From Akebia trifoliata (taxonomy: Eukaryota > Streptophyta > Magnoliopsida > Ranunculales > Lardizabalaceae), in contig CM030706.1 of assembly GCA_017979445.1 (NCBI GenBank), forward strand, positions 18,214,967-18,278,966: 64,000 nucleotides of DNA. Reading direction: 5' to 3'. The notes beneath the pieces were generated by a model that did no database searches, was not told the origin of the DNA, and saw nothing but the letters and a program-made list of their open reading frames with translations. A program made the position numbers and the translations under genes. This document shows positions 1 through 11,590 of this stretch, piece after piece; position 1 is the stretch's first letter; each line of letters starts with the position of its first letter.

Positions 1-467
1 AGATTAGGGGTAGGTATAGGTTAGGGGTGTGGGTAGATGATGTTTAAAGAAAAGGTGATGGGATGATTAGTGGGATGAGAGAGGTGAATTGAGGTGGTGA
101 CATGTGTCCCACCTTGATGATTGTGTTGATTGGTTGTGATGTTGGGTTGGGTAATAAATTGGGCTTGGGTAATGAGTTGGGCTTGGGTATAGTGTGGGGT
201 TGGGCTTAGGTTGTGGATTGAATAGGAATATATATGGGTTGAGTTGAACGGGCTTAGGTAATGGGTAGAATAATTGGGCTTATGTTGAATGGGTTGAAGA
301 GTGTAGAAAGGTGGTGAGGAATTAGGGTCCATGGGCCACGTGGGAAGCCTTAAGCCATTTATTGAAAGAAATGAAATTTTTTGAAGGTTTGGGCTTGGGG
401 CCCATTCCAATTTTGATAACTTTTGGGGTATTTTGCATCGAGGGCCCATCAAATTTGACTGTCTACA
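1..467 (-). repeat. OG1 3' LTR, partial
   Basis: Matches 16931-17398 nearly base for base (shared GGTAGGTATAGG block, GGTGGTGACATGTGTCCC block, GGCCACGTGGGAAGCC block). It ends at 460-467 with the complement of TGTAGACA, the LTR 5' terminus. The rest of this LTR lies left of the window. One visible difference is ACTGTCTACA here against GGTGTCTACA in the right copy. Confidence 0.88.
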
Positions 468-482
468 ACTGCCCCTCTTCGC
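468..482 (-). other. Polypurine tract of OG1
   Basis: Read on the minus strand, the bases just before the 3' LTR are GCGAAGAGGGGCAGT, a purine-rich stretch where plus-strand DNA synthesis would be primed. The same AAGAGGGGC core abuts the 3' LTR of OG7 at 61253-61275, which supports both boundaries. Confidence 0.7.
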
Positions 483-885
483 AGGAGTTGAGTGCGAAGA
501 ATAGACGAAACCCTGATTTGTGCGAGCCCGAGGGTTTTGCTCCGACAAGTTTTGAAAATATTGATTTGGTTTGACAAATTTGATGACAAGATGTGGCTTT
601 CCAAACACGGGGTCTGACAAAGTGAGCCTTTTGATTTCCTCGACCTCGTGGCAAGGAGCTAGTGTGAGGTCTCGAATTTGTGATAGTTTGGAGAAAAACT
701 TTGAAACGACAGTTTTCTAACGAGTCTTGAACAAACTTGAATTTCATTTTGCAAAAAAGCTATTTTGTCAGTTTTTGATTTTTTTTTATTTTTTTTCTTT
801 TTTAATTATTATTTTTTGATTTTGATTTTTTTTTTATTTTGATTTTTTATTTTTGATTTTTTGTTTTTTTTTTTTTGTTGGAGTT
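483..885 (-). other. OG1 3' noncoding region with T-rich tract
   Basis: There is no credible coding sequence. Bases 590-700 resemble 41195-41300 in OG6 (shared ACGGGGTCT...GACC/CCTCG...GAGCT.GTGTGAG order), so this is the common 3' region of the family. Bases 775-880 are a T-rich low-complexity tract (T and A plus a few G) directly followed by the HD-ZIP IV fragment. Confidence 0.6.
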
Positions 886-888
886 GAG

Positions 889-1780
889 TCAACTAAGATC
901 TGAAGGTAGGAGGGCTATATAATCTGAGTCACCCCCATTTAGAACCACATTCATTGCAACAATATAAACAGGAGCATAAACTACGAACGAGCCTGTTGCA
1001 TTGGTGCTACTCTCTTGTAATATCAGCATGTTGCTATCATTGGAATTTAGAGTATTTACTTGCAGTAGAGATACACAGTTACCATGATCTTGGCCATTAG
1101 CAATGTGTGTCATTCCTTGAACAACACCACCATTAGAAAAGATATCCCACTTATCACAAGAATTCTCATTCCGGAGGAAATCAAAGACTCTCTTTGGTAG
1201 AACAGGAAGCCAGAAAGAAGTGGCTGCACTTAGCAGAATACCAAGAGGTCAGCCTGGGTCATCCATATTCTTTCTGGTTGTGACCCTCACATCTTCAACT
1301 CCACTTCTTGATAATATGGTCCATATGTGAGTGGTTCTGTACTCAACTAGCTTCAACATACTCTTTCGCCCTTCTTGATTTATTATCACATCAATATCTC
1401 TAGCTGGCATGTTACTAGCCATAACACTTGCAAGGCGTTTCACACTGTCGATCTAGGGTAGCAGCCCATCGCTTTGCTCCAAATCCAAGGTCAGAGTTAA
1501 CCAGCGATTTATATATAGTGTGAACTGCTTTGTCATCCACTTCAACATTTTCAATTCATGCAACCTTGGAGTATCCATTCGACATTTCTTGGGTTACACA
1601 GCCAGATGGCCTTCTTCAACATCTCAATATCGGGCTAGGACGTAAATGGTCCAAGGACACATCGACAACCACCTAAGTTCCCTTAGAGTGTTGTTTACAA
1701 TACCTTACAAAGAAACTCTCTCGGGTTGGAACAAGATGTGAAGGAACTTGAAATTCTGTCGTCATCACTTGAAATTCTGC
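889..1780 (-). pseudogene. HD-ZIP class IV START-domain pseudogene fragment
   Basis: Translation on the minus strand gives consecutive blocks typical of GL2/ANL2/PDF2-type homeodomain-leucine zipper IV proteins: [15 protein letters not shown] near 1690-1735, [34 protein letters not shown] near 1400-1440, [27 protein letters not shown], and [21 protein letters not shown] at the end. HD-ZIP IV proteins are epidermal transcription factors; this is only the START region and the segment after it, with no homeodomain or leucine zipper. It is broken by TAG at 1673-1675, TGA codons near 1613 and 1553, a one-base insertion near 1440 and TGA at 1249-1251. No intron interrupts the 0.9 kb, so it may be retro-derived. 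It abuts a chromovirus LTR on one side and the OG1 3' region on the other, and reads in the same direction as OG1. Confidence 0.86.
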
Positions 1781-2353
1781 CCTATTCTTTCGAAGCGGGG
1801 TCGTGCGGCGCAAGGGGGTCAAATCCACTTGCAAGCCTGTAAAATGATCGTACACCACACACACGTAGCTAGCAAACAAGTAAACGAGGCAACACGAGAT
1901 AAAGCCCGGAGGCAACTTTGTTGATATAATATTGATTACACGGTGTAACGCGTTATAAAAGTAAATAGATGCGTTACAAGCAATTGATGATCCTATGACA
2001 CGCGGGACTTCCACGGAGCTGGGCTTCAAGGCTTCAACAACGTGGGTGTAGGCCGGGGATTGGGATAGCACTGACACCCTTCCTACAATGTGTATGCTAA
2101 GTCTTTACTAGATTTCCAGAAGGAAACATCAAAAGTAGAGGCCGGTCATACTCCCTTATTACGAAAATGCCACTAAGCTAACAAGTGTGCCCAGGCACGG
2201 GGCTGACACGTACCCTAAGCTAATAGATATGCCCTGGTACGGGGGCTGACATGGCTTCATAACGAGCCTTACATACTGTTACATGAGTGCTCCCGGGTAG
2301 CTCCGGGGCGAGCTTACACCTAACTCTAGGTGACAGATGATGTGGCCGTTACA
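1781..2353 (-). repeat. 3' LTR of the nested chromovirus, probably truncated
   Basis: Starts on the minus strand with TGTAACGGCCACA (plus 2341-2353) just after the purine-rich GGTGGGGGAGAC, as expected for a polypurine tract and LTR start. It contains a two-copy repeat of about 43 bp at 2173-2255 (AAGCTAA.A..TGCCC.GG.ACGGGG). The inner edge at about 1781-1800 is placed where HD-ZIP IV coding similarity begins, and no clear ...CA terminus is seen, so it may be cut short. Confidence 0.65.
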
Positions 2354-4136
2354 GTCTCCCCCACCTATCCTGCAGACGTCATCGGCGCATTGACCTGGCA
2401 AACTCTTCAATCGGCTACTTGAAAGGTTGTAGGTTCTCTGCACTCTCCTGTGTGACTTCAAATTCTGGCATGTCCTGTGTAACGAAGTACTCCACGTGCT
2501 GCTGCTGCTGTTGCTGGATGGAACTGCTGCTGAAATGACGTCTTCGAGAACTTTGTCGACAACACGCTCTGGCTGGAAAGCTGAATGAGAAGTGGTACGT
2601 GTTGGAATGCTGCGCGCGGGATCTCCTGGATCTGCTTGGTACGGCTTGAGACTTCTTGCATGGATGACAGAGTAGATGCTGTGTAACCTGTACGGTAACC
2701 AGAGTTTAGCAAACCTGTACGTCCTTGGACTGTGTCTCCTGTAGCCTGAAACAATAGTGTGAGAAGTTAAACACTGTTGGCCTGATATAAGTTCAAAAGT
2801 ACTCTTGTTGGAGGAAGAGTTCTTCTGAGTGGTGGAATTGAACAAATTCGCCCAATTCGGATGATCGGCATTGGCAAGATGCTTAAAATACTCCAACGTA
2901 GAACTGAATCTCTCCGTTGGCCAAACTGATTGACGATGTACACTGCTCAGAAAATCAAGCTGGAATCTAAGTAGTCTGCATGGTCCGTTCCATAACTTCC
3001 CTGTGACTCTTGAATCTCTGACGCTGACAACACTCTGAGGTACATCACAATTCTTGCTGACACTCTGACTAAGTGACTGAGGGGCTTCTTCTGCAACTTG
3101 AATCTTACAGTAACCTGATCTCTGACCTAACTCTGAAAAATACTTGGCTGTCCCAAGCTTATCAAACAAGTCGGCACTCTGCTGGATAGGATACTTGTTC
3201 TTGATGGTGATCTTCTTCATTGCTCGATAATCGATACAACGTCTTGAAGACCCATACTGCTGCTTGCTCAACTCAGCTAGTCTTGGATGATTCATCCTGT
3301 AAGGCCTCTCTATAAGAGGTGTGGCAATAGATAGCAATTCATTCTGATGATCATTCGACCTACGTGGCTGTAGTGTCTTCGAAAGCAAATTCGCTATCTC
3401 ATCATCAACTTCTGCTAAAACCTGTGTGGCTTGTGTGGGAGTTGAACTATGGTCCTTTTCTTCGGCTTCAACTCTCAAGGAAGCAATGTACGGTTGCTTA
3501 CCTTTCTTCAACCCTTTCTTTACCTGAATGGCTAAAATTAACTTTCCCTCTTCCTTGCCTGTGGAGACGGGAACAAAGCTTGGACATTCACCTAGCATGC
3601 CCAAGGTGTTGGCGAATGGCATCGGTACAACCCTGTTCTGTCGTATGAAATCCATCCCAATGACAACTCTGAACTCATCGAGCGGAACTGCGAGTAAATC
3701 AAGCTTACCCTTCCATGTACCTATTTTGACGGACACTGACTTGGCCGAACCTTGGATAGGAGTGGCTTGGGAGTTTACAGCTTTCATACGGCTTGAACCC
3801 TTATCGAGCCGGATATTGAGACGTTTCGCCTCTGCAGGGGTAATGAAACTGTGAGTAGCTCCTGTATCAACCATTGCCTGGGTGGTCTTCCCACCAACTT
3901 CAATATCGACATACATTAGACCCTTCCGTTTCTGGCTATTCTGAGTCTCAGATGTCTGTTTCATTGCATTCAAAAGATGCAAGGCTCCCATGTGAGGAGA
4001 ATCTTCATAATCTCGCCCACTCGTACTCTCGTGACTAGGGTCACTCTGGGAAGCTAATAGTGCATTCAACTTGCTTCTCTACGGGCAATTGAACGTCTTA
4101 TGAGGACCACCACACAAGTAACACTGAATCTTGTTG
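2354..4136 (-). pseudogene. Chromovirus (Ty3/gypsy) gag-pol remnant
   Basis: This is a different Ty3 lineage from OG1. In minus-strand order it shows a zinc knuckle CYLCGGPHKTFNC at about 4085-4125 followed by an in-frame TAG, an aspartic protease with VDTGATHSF near 3860, and a shortened RT start (CIDYRAMKKITIKNKYP near 3200) joined abnormally close to protease, so the RT finger region is deleted. Beyond about 3110 the frame is lost. Scraps of the integrase C-terminal region (near 2800) and of a chromodomain-like tail (TQESAENLQPF near 2440, in another frame) can still be read. A CX2CX3HX4C knuckle plus a chromodomain tail points to a chromovirus. The 596-codon reading frame across 2279-4069 is a mosaic of real and shifted sequence, not one protein. 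Confidence 0.82.
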
Positions 4137-4614
4137 TGAAGTAATCGATAGCGACCAGGATGAAGCAATGTCCATTTGAAATTTTTGGAGAAATTTGCCC
4201 AATAACGTCCATGCCCCAAAGTGAAAAGGGCCAAGGAGTAATCATGCTGTACAATTTTGAAGGTGGAGCATTGATATTATTGGCATAGATCTGGTAGAGA
4301 TGGCATTTACGAACGTGCTAATAGCAATCACTTTCCATTGTAGTCCAGTAATATCCCATTCTCATGATCTTCATGGCAAGCATGTGACCATTCATGTGAG
4401 GTCCACAAACTCCACCATGTATAGTCTCGATCAATCGTTTAGCCTCTACTTCTGTAACGCAACGGAGAAGAACCTCGTGATGTGATTTTTTGAATAGAGT
4501 CCCGTTACTTAGGAAAAATTGACCTGTCAATCTCTGGATGGTCCTTCGTTCATTTATTGTTATATCTGACGGGTTGGTTCGATCTTCTAAGTTGCCTTGA
4601 TGTCTGAATACCAC
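4137..4614 (-). pseudogene. OG1 integrase, N-terminal part only
   Basis: Integrase joins element cDNA to host DNA. Visible are the N-terminal zinc-binding region (IHGGVCGPHMNGH, then GYYWTTMESDC and HVRKCHL) and the beginning of the catalytic core (TPWPFSLWGMDVIG, with the first catalytic Asp, then LVAIDYFT). The second Cys of the CxxC pair reads Tyr and an in-frame TAG precedes HVRKC. The core stops at about 4137, where the sequence switches without a gap into the chromovirus zinc knuckle; the other two catalytic residues are missing. Confidence 0.85.
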
Positions 4615-5170
4615 GATTTCTCCTCGGGCTCTGCTATATCCACTGGTAAATAATAGGCTGGTTCATCTTGGACGCCAATTTTGATAGGATTGATGACTAG
4701 GTCCTTTGAAATACTGATCATGGAAGCAAGCGTGGCCAGTGCATCTGCAAACTGATTTTTGACTCGCGGCATGTAAGTGAATGAGATCCTGGTGAAGTTT
4801 GAGCTCAGTTCTTCTAAGTACTCATGGTAAGGGACTAATCTTTGTTCTCGAGTCTTCCATTTTCCAGTTGTCTGATAGACCACTAGACATGAATCTCCGA
4901 ATACATCGATTTCGTCCATTTCCAAGTCGATTGCTGGTTTTAACCCTGCGATACATGCTTCATACTCTGCTTCATTATTGGAACATTGGAATTTCAATCG
5001 AATGACGATCAGAACATGAGATCCATCTGGTTTGATCAAAATTGTCCCTATTCCATTTCCTTTGATTTGCAGCTCTGTCGAAATACATATTCCAACCTTG
5101 CTCTTCATCACTATCTTCAATTTCTGTCAACAAGATGACCTCATCTAGGAAATTTGTCTTTAATGGCTCA
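4587..5170 (-). pseudogene. OG1 second (archaeal-type) RNase H domain
   Basis: The region between RT-RNase H and integrase encodes a second RNase H, a hallmark of Tat-lineage elements. Seen are MYFDRAANQ near 5110 in one frame, then GIGTILIKPDGSH, CSNNEAEYEACIAGL, DVFGDSCLVV and NQFADALATLASM in the next frame. The acidic residues expected for catalysis (FD, AEYEA, GDS, ADA) are all present, but a frameshift near 5080-5110 separates the first from the rest. RNase H removes RNA from the cDNA hybrid. Confidence 0.85.
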
Positions 5171-6640
5171 TAGTCAGGTAAGGGATGGTCAGCTAAGTGG
5201 TCGGCAATGGCTTGTCCCTTGATGGCCTTTTGAGTGACATAGGTGATGTCGAACTCAGATAGTAGTAATTGCCATTTTACGATGTGACCTGTCTGCGCTT
5301 GCTTCTCGAAGAGATACTTGAGAGGCTCCATTTGAGTGATAAGTAGAGTTGAGTAGCTAAGGAGGTAGTGGCACAATCGTTAAGAATGCCCAGACCAGTG
5401 CACAACAAGTCTTCTCGAATGCCGAGTACCTTGTCTCATAATCGATAAACTTCTTGCTGAGATAGTAAATGGCTTACTCTTTTCAACCAGACTCGTTGTG
5501 TTGCCCCAGCACGCAACCCATAGACGTTTCATGTACTGAGATGTACATTAGTAAGGGTCGTCCTAGCGTAGAAGGAACCAAGACTGGCGGATTTAGTAGA
5601 TATTTCTTTATTTTGTTGAAGGCTTCCTGATAGTCCTCGTTCCACGCTTTAAGTACATCTTTTCTCAGCAGTTTGAAGAATGGTTCGCAGATAGGTGTGA
5701 GTTGCGCAATAAATCTGCAGATATACTATATTCTGTCCAAAAATACTCTGACGTCCCTTTCTGATACTGGTGCTTTCATCTCAAAAATGTACTTAATATT
5801 TGTTGGATCTATCTCAATGCCTCTTCTACTGACAATAAAGCCTAACAATTTTTCTGATGTTGCCCCGAAGACGTATTTTGCTGGATTGAGCCTCAGATTG
5901 TACTTCCTTAGTCAATCGAACAACTTTCTCAAGTTTATCAGATGGTCTTCCTCTAAGTTAGACTTAACGATCATGTCATCCACATAAACCTTCATTTCTT
6001 TGTGTATCATATCGTGGAATAAAGTCGTCATTGCACGTTGATAGGTTGCCCCAGCATTCTTAAGTCCGAATGGCATGACTTTGTAATGAAAAATACCCCA
6101 GGGTGTGATGAATGTTGTCTTCTCTTAGTCTTCTTCTGCCATTTTTATCTAATTGTAGCCTGAGAAACCAACCATTAATGAAAACATACCATGCCCTGCT
6201 GTACTATCGACTAATATGTCGATATGGGGTAGTGGAAAATCATCCTTAGGACTGGCTTTGTTCAAATCCCGGTAATCGACACACATTCGCACCTTTTCGT
6301 CCTGCTTGGGTGCCGGAACAACATTGGCTAGCCATTCGGGACACATGGAGACTGCGAGAAATCCTGCTTGGAACTGTTTCATCACTTATTCTTTGACTTT
6401 GAGTATCCATTTTGGCTTGAGTTTTCTCAATTTTTGCTTGATCGACTTGCTCCCAAGAGTGATCGGTAGTTTATGAACGACGAGATCTGTGTCTAAGCCA
6501 GGCATATCTCTATAGGACTAAGCGAAGATGTCTTGATAGTTATGCAGTAGTTCAATTATTTCTTCTTTCTGATGAGGGTTTAACAAGACTCCGATTTTTA
6601 CAACACGTGGGTTATCTTCAGTGTCGAGGTTAACCAAGTC
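5171..6640 (-). pseudogene. OG1 reverse transcriptase and RNase H
   Basis: Copies element RNA to DNA. Minus-strand blocks in order are RMCVDYRDLNKASPKDDFP near 6230-6290, PWGIFHYKVMPFGLKNAG near 6060-6100, the catalytic YVDDM at 5972-5986, the connection region GIEIDP, and RNase H with YISVHETSMGCVLGQH near 5530. The domain ends with HYLLSYSTLL and KAIKGQAIADHLA near 5200-5340. Several in-frame stops (for example TAG near 6146 and others near 5920 and 5735) and frame changes near 5380 inactivate it. Unlike OG6, the RT N-terminal half is still present. Confidence 0.88.
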
Positions 6641-7629
6641 TGTATCCTCAATATTTGGTTGAACACCTTTTCCATGTCATTCTAGAAGATCTTTGATTTC
6701 TTTAGGAGTGTATTCCACTTCTTCCTTAGACTCTTCCTCAATTCCCATGAGATCGAAGTCGAGTTAGAGATCGAAGTCATACTCATCCCTTTCATATTCT
6801 GTTATGTCCAAAAGTCCATTCGAGTAAGACAAATCCTTTAAATTCTAAGAAAACTCTTTTTTGGTTTTTGAAATATATATATTTTTTGAGATTTTAAAAG
6901 CTTTTTGATTTTTTTGTTTTTTGAAGAATTTTTTGACTTTTTTGATTTTTGAATGCTATTTGATTTTTTTGATTTTTGGGTGCTATTTTTTGGACATCTG
7001 AAATAAGAAGAGCAGTCATGCATTAGTAAAGATAAGGAGCTCTCAAAACAGTCTTTACCCGAGGACGAGGGCTCGTTATGATCCTCGGGCAAATTAATTT
7101 TGCCTAATGGCATTTTTTTTTAAGCCTCAGTAGCCTCAAGGGTTAGAGGGAATTCTTCCCAATTGTTCAAAATCTCCCCTTCCTTGATGGGGTAGATGAG
7201 GTGAGAAAGTGGTTTGTTTGGTGGTTCGGTGATGACTATGATCTTTGGTAGATTGTTGTTAGAATTGGGCATAACTCCTCCCAAACTTGGTGGGATGACG
7301 ACTGATGCCCAGTCAATGCCGATGGGGAAGGGTGATTCTTTCTCTTTGTTCACGGTGATTTCCGCTTTTGCAGGCACTCTTGTCGTTTCTATTAGATTCT
7401 CGTTGGAATCCCCATTGAATAAGACATCAATGCCCTCCACGAGGGATGGTTAGGACTCAACAACTGAGTCTTCTCGAATGCATTGAGGTTTGAAACTTAC
7501 TGTTTTCTTATTTCTGGCGAGCTTTGTTGGCAGTGGTTCTGATAGATTGTCGGGTCTAACTTGTGATTTTGGGAAGCTGATGGTGATGTGAGGAACCTTA
7601 CCTAGATTCCAAACGTTTGGTTCACGATT
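6641..7629 (-). other. OG1 protease-RT linker
   Basis: Poorly conserved linker between protease and RT. Recognisable shared blocks with OG6 (52621-53600) are GIDWASV..PPS near 7300, NLPEDHNEPSSSGKDCF near 7060-7100 and the low-complexity lysine/asparagine-coding run at 6840-7000. Ogre elements are known to carry an intron ahead of RT; I cannot place splice sites here, so a spliced linker is only a possibility. Confidence 0.55.
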
Positions 7630-8690
7630 TTACTTTCTTGCTAGTCGAAGTTCTCTCTTCTTGTCGTTCATGTCAGCAATGTCTTTCTTTGTAGGTCTGA
7701 ACCCCAAACCGAAATAAGGAATGTGCTTCTTCGCTTCGACTGGCGTGGTTTTCCCTTTTCTTCCCGGTCCCAACCCTTGCTTGGGTTGGTAATCAGCACT
7801 CTTCAAGACCCGACCAATCATCAAATTAGCCTTTGATAGTTCTGCCTTTACCTTCTCTTTCCCTTTTTCGATGTAATTAACAGTCGCAAACTGATAGGAA
7901 TGATATAACACCTTGTCTTTCTTCATCTCTATGTCAATAAATGGGACATCCGGAGCTCTCCCAGCTGGAATCAAGTTTTCTGCTAGTACAAATATCATCC
8001 TCTGTCCCATAATAAATTGACTCTTTGGTGCAAAGAGGAAGGCACTACCCCAGCAATATAGATTCATGGCCTGCCCAGCAGCAAGTTGAAGGTTGTAGGT
8101 ATCTCCATGACCTCGAAGGTGCAGGGTCCTATAGTGATTGGTAAATCTATCTCTCCTAGAGAGTCCCTTCTCGAGCTATCGAAACCTCGGACAATCTTAT
8201 TGTTGGGTTTAACATGCGACCAATCCGTATTAAGTTTTCAAAAGGTTTCGAGAGGACAGACATTGAGGGCTGAACCATTATCGATTAACACCCTAGCAAC
8301 CATCATGCCCTTGCACATGACCATGATATTTAGTGGCTCGACGTGCCCCCGTCCCTCTGGCACGAACTCACTTTCTGTGAAGATGATGGGGTTGGGAGCC
8401 ATGATTTGAGCCACTATTTGTTCTAACTGTGCTGGCAAAGTAGTTGTAGGTACATGCAATTTTTCCAGAATTCTCAACGGTGCTTCTTGATGTTCTTCTA
8501 GCTTTTGTAACAGACCCAGGATGCTGATATGAGCCAGCTGTTTGTTCAGTTGATCCACGACATTGTACTCACTCTTGCGAATGAGCTTAATGAAGTCTGT
8601 TGTTTCCTTGTCTATCACCTTCCCTATTTTCTCTTCTTTTTCTTCTTCATTTATCTTGCCCTTCCCCTTTTTCTTTTCTTTTTTCCTCAT
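7630..8690 (-). pseudogene. OG1 protease region
   Basis: Aspartic protease that would mature the Gag-Pol polyprotein. The active-site loop reads VLIDNGSALNVCP at about 8255-8300 (D-N-G-S in place of the commoner D-T/S-G), preceded by EPLNIMVMCKGMMVAR and a Lys/Glu-rich stretch at 8600-8690. The C-terminal part follows at 7630-8067 in another frame (PFIDIEMKKDKVLYHSYQ, then GLGPGRKGK). The match to OG6 53620-54650 confirms the order. A frameshift separates the two halves. Confidence 0.8.
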
Positions 8691-9447
8691 CCACTGTTTC
8701 TTTTGTGGTTTCTTTTGCCTCCTTCCTTATGCTTATCCCTTTTATCGGTACCCTCTGACACTTCCCTGCTCTTGTCATATGGCCAATGTCGGTCACCATT
8801 GCCCTTTTCATTGTTTCGAGCCCTGCGATCGTAGTGACAGTGGTTTCATAGCTTTAGGGAACCGCTTGGTAAGAGCTATATGGGAATGGTTTTGGTGAGC
8901 GTATAATTATTGGGGATGGATCAGGCTTTACATTGATGATGAGAGGTGGTGGTTGCGATTTGGATGTCGTAGGGATGGAGAAGCTATTTGAAAAGTCGAT
9001 GGAGTATATGGAATAACGAGTGGTGGATGTGAGGATGAGGTGTATGGTATATAAAGGGGGGGTCGAGTCATATTTTGAGGACTTGGCAATGTGTACTGTA
9101 TGATGAGAGGTGGCCTGGTAAAAGTATTTTGATGAGTGGGATAGATGGTGAGATCAGTCATTCTGAGTGGCGGTTGCGATCTTTGAGGTGGGTTTGTTGT
9201 GTACTGGTTGATGGTATAGACTGTTAGTATCTTAGTTTCTTTTGTTAAATGAATCCTGATTTTCAACCCAATAGTAGCTATCAAAGTTGATGGGTTAAAA
9301 TCGGATTCCCCAAGAATGACATTTACCCTTATGCCCACTTCCCCCTCCATTGTGGGTAGGTAGGGGGTTTTGATTGATGTTCTATTGTTGAGTGGGGTTT
9401 TTATGTCCATCCAATATGAGCGCTTTCTTGTCTATAAAATTTTGTAC
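8691..9447 (-). pseudogene. OG1 gag C-terminal proline-rich linker
   Basis: Minus-strand translation of 8928-9410 is rich in Pro, Thr and Tyr with repeated PPL(V/I/Y)IPYT segments, as in the spacer between Gag and protease of this family. OG6 54845-55429 is the counterpart. It has no catalytic motif and is broken by stops. Confidence 0.6.
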
Positions 9448-10857
9448 CTAGTGCTTGAATTGCCAGCACTGATCTGTAGAGTGCCTCGGTGCACCCATAT
9501 GAAATTCACAAAACAAGCTGGGGTTATACCCTGGTCCTTTCGCAACCTCTAGATTTGGTGGTCGTTTTGTGAGGTACTCTCCTCTGAGCAAGATCGAAAA
9601 AAATTCTGTCAGCGTCATAGGCAATCTGGTGAATATCCTGTTTACCCTGTTGGACCGTGCTTGTTGAGTTTGCCCATACTGCGGTGCTAGTTGTACTTGT
9701 AGAGGAACTGTCCAAAAGGGATTCTGCGGTGCTGGAGCCCAGGCGGCTCGAGGTACCGACGTCCAAGCAACTTGTGGTGCCGGTGGTCTTTGAACTGGTG
9801 CCTGAATAAAGAGAGGTTGGCTGGGTTGTACATTGTTGACCTGTGTCTCTTCTCTTTTCTTCACCACAGAGACTGGCTTTCTTTGATAGGGGATCCTTGT
9901 CGCTGCCCCCAAACTTGTCAAATCAAATATCAAACCGGTTCGGATCCCATCCTCGACCCGATTTGCTACTTGTACCAGATTTGAAAATGTGCCCATAGTA
10001 TGCCCCACCAAATGGGTATAAAAGGCGTGTCCTAGGGTCGAGATAAATGTGGTGTTCATCTCTTGTTCAATCATTGCGGGCCTCACTTGTGAAGTAGATT
10101 CCCATCACCTCTGGGCATACTCTTTCACTGTCTCCCTTTACTTTCATGTCATTTTGGCCATGTCATTCCGGTTTAGACCTACATCCGTATTGAACAGATA
10201 ATTGTGCCAAAACATTTTAGCTAGGTCCTGCCAGTTCTTAGTAAGTGTATGGTCCAATCCAGAGAACCATTTGAGGGCTGGCCCTGTTAAGCTTCTTTGG
10301 AACAACTGCACCATTAGCCTGTCATCTTCACCGTATTAGCACATAGATCCGCAATATAGTTTTAGGTGCAACAGAGGACACCCCACCCAACTGTACTTCT
10401 CAAATTATGGACATTTGAACTTAGCCGATAATTGAGCATTGGGGTAAAAACAAAGGTCCTTGAACCGAGTTCCACTCATAGTATTGAGGCCTTTCATCCT
10501 CCTCATTTCTTCTTGCAGTGACTCGATTTGCTGAGTCAATTTTTCATCTGTTGCACTTTTGGCCTCTATGGCCCTGTACTCGCATTCGTCATCAGGGATA
10601 TAGAGCGGGGGCCCTCGGTATTCTGGCATTGTTGGTGACAAGGTGGTCTGTGATCCCTGTGAAGGTTGCTCGGGTTGATCTTGATTTGACCCTAACGCAT
10701 GGTACTGCACTGTCTGGGCTTGTATAAAACTAGCGTTGGCTAACACGACACTCATCATCTTTTCTTGCCTCTCAATCATTTCCAATAGTGTTACTATCCT
10801 TACGTCAACCTCTGACGTTTCGACCGCTGCGGGCTGTGTTGCTCCGGAAGTACTCAT
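9448..10857 (-). pseudogene. OG1 gag
   Basis: Capsid-type Gag that packages element RNA. The ATG at 10855-10857 opens MSTSGATQPA..., followed by EMIERQEKMMSVVLANAS (predicted coiled coil) and SLQEEMRRMKGLNTMSGTRF, both shared with OG6 gag. Bases 10087-10404 are the central gag domain in broken frames. 9448-10086 gives NTTFISTLGHAFYTHLVG, NRVEDGIRTG and a zinc-knuckle-like CEFHMGAPRHSTDQC. The same frame extends upstream of the ATG to a shared KKYKQPE block, so the original start may be earlier; here a TGA lies in that extension. Confidence 0.85.
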
Positions 10858-11040
10858 GATAACAGTTGAAGATCTAAGGAAATACGGAGATTCCTCTGGC
10901 TGCTTATATTTCTTTCATTTGGCCACATTTGGGTACAGAAGACCAAGCGTTACTATATTGTTTACAAAAAGGAAAATGCATGACATTTTATTAGGTTGGG
11001 TAAAATTATTTATTTTAAAGTAAACGAGTTTTAAATAAAA

Positions 11041-11590
11041 GAGTTCTTCGGCACAGAGCTGACATTAATGCGGAGTTGGCATCAACACGGGACTGGCAAA
11101 ACATTTTGAAAAAGAATTACATCAGCCGGAGCTAGCATCGACACAGAGTCAATAAAATTAAAAAGATTTCATCAGCACGGAGCTGGTATCGACACGGAGC
11201 CGGTAAAAATTAAAAAAGATTTCATCAGCACGGAGTTGGCATCGACACGGAGTCGGTAAAATTAAAAATGATTACATCAGCACAGAGCTGGCATCGACAC
11301 GGAGTATGTAAAAATTAAAATGATTTCACCAGCACGGAACTGGCATCGATACAGAGTCGGTAAAATTAAAAATGATTACACTAGCACAGAGTTGACATCG
11401 ACACGGAGTCGATAAAATTAAAAACGATTAAATCAGCACGGAGCTGGCATAGACACGGAGTCGGTAAAATATTTTTTAAAAAAATTTCATCAGCATGGAG
11501 CTAGCATTGACATAGAGTCAGTAAAATATTTTGAAAAAGAAGATTACATCAGCACGGAGCTGGCATTGACACGGAGTCAATATGACATTT
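11041..11590 (-). repeat. OG1 leader tandem array of paired palindromes
   Basis: About ten units of roughly 50-60 bp. Each unit holds two short palindromes with a shared ACGGA centre: CAGC-ACGGA-GCTG and CGAC-ACGGA-GTCG, followed by an A-rich spacer. Stems vary in a matched manner, for example ATCGAC/GTCGAT near 11398-11414 and ATTGAC/GTCAAT near 11564-11580. The same array occurs in OG6 at 57030-57540. Confidence 0.85.

Noticed and set aside
21..620. 199-codon minus-strand frame rich in His, Asn and Pro
   Set aside because: It lies in LTR sequence and crosses the LTR boundary at 467; the same LTR gives only a 128-codon frame at 16975-17361.
2279..3110. C-terminal 270 residues of the 596-codon frame as part of a protein
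   Set aside because: Fragments of integrase and chromodomain are readable only in other frames here, so this part of the frame is read out of phase.
8529..8898. Hydrophobic plus-strand frames resembling membrane proteins (also 54498-54844)
   Set aside because: They are the antisense of the Lys/Glu-rich part of the gag-protease region.
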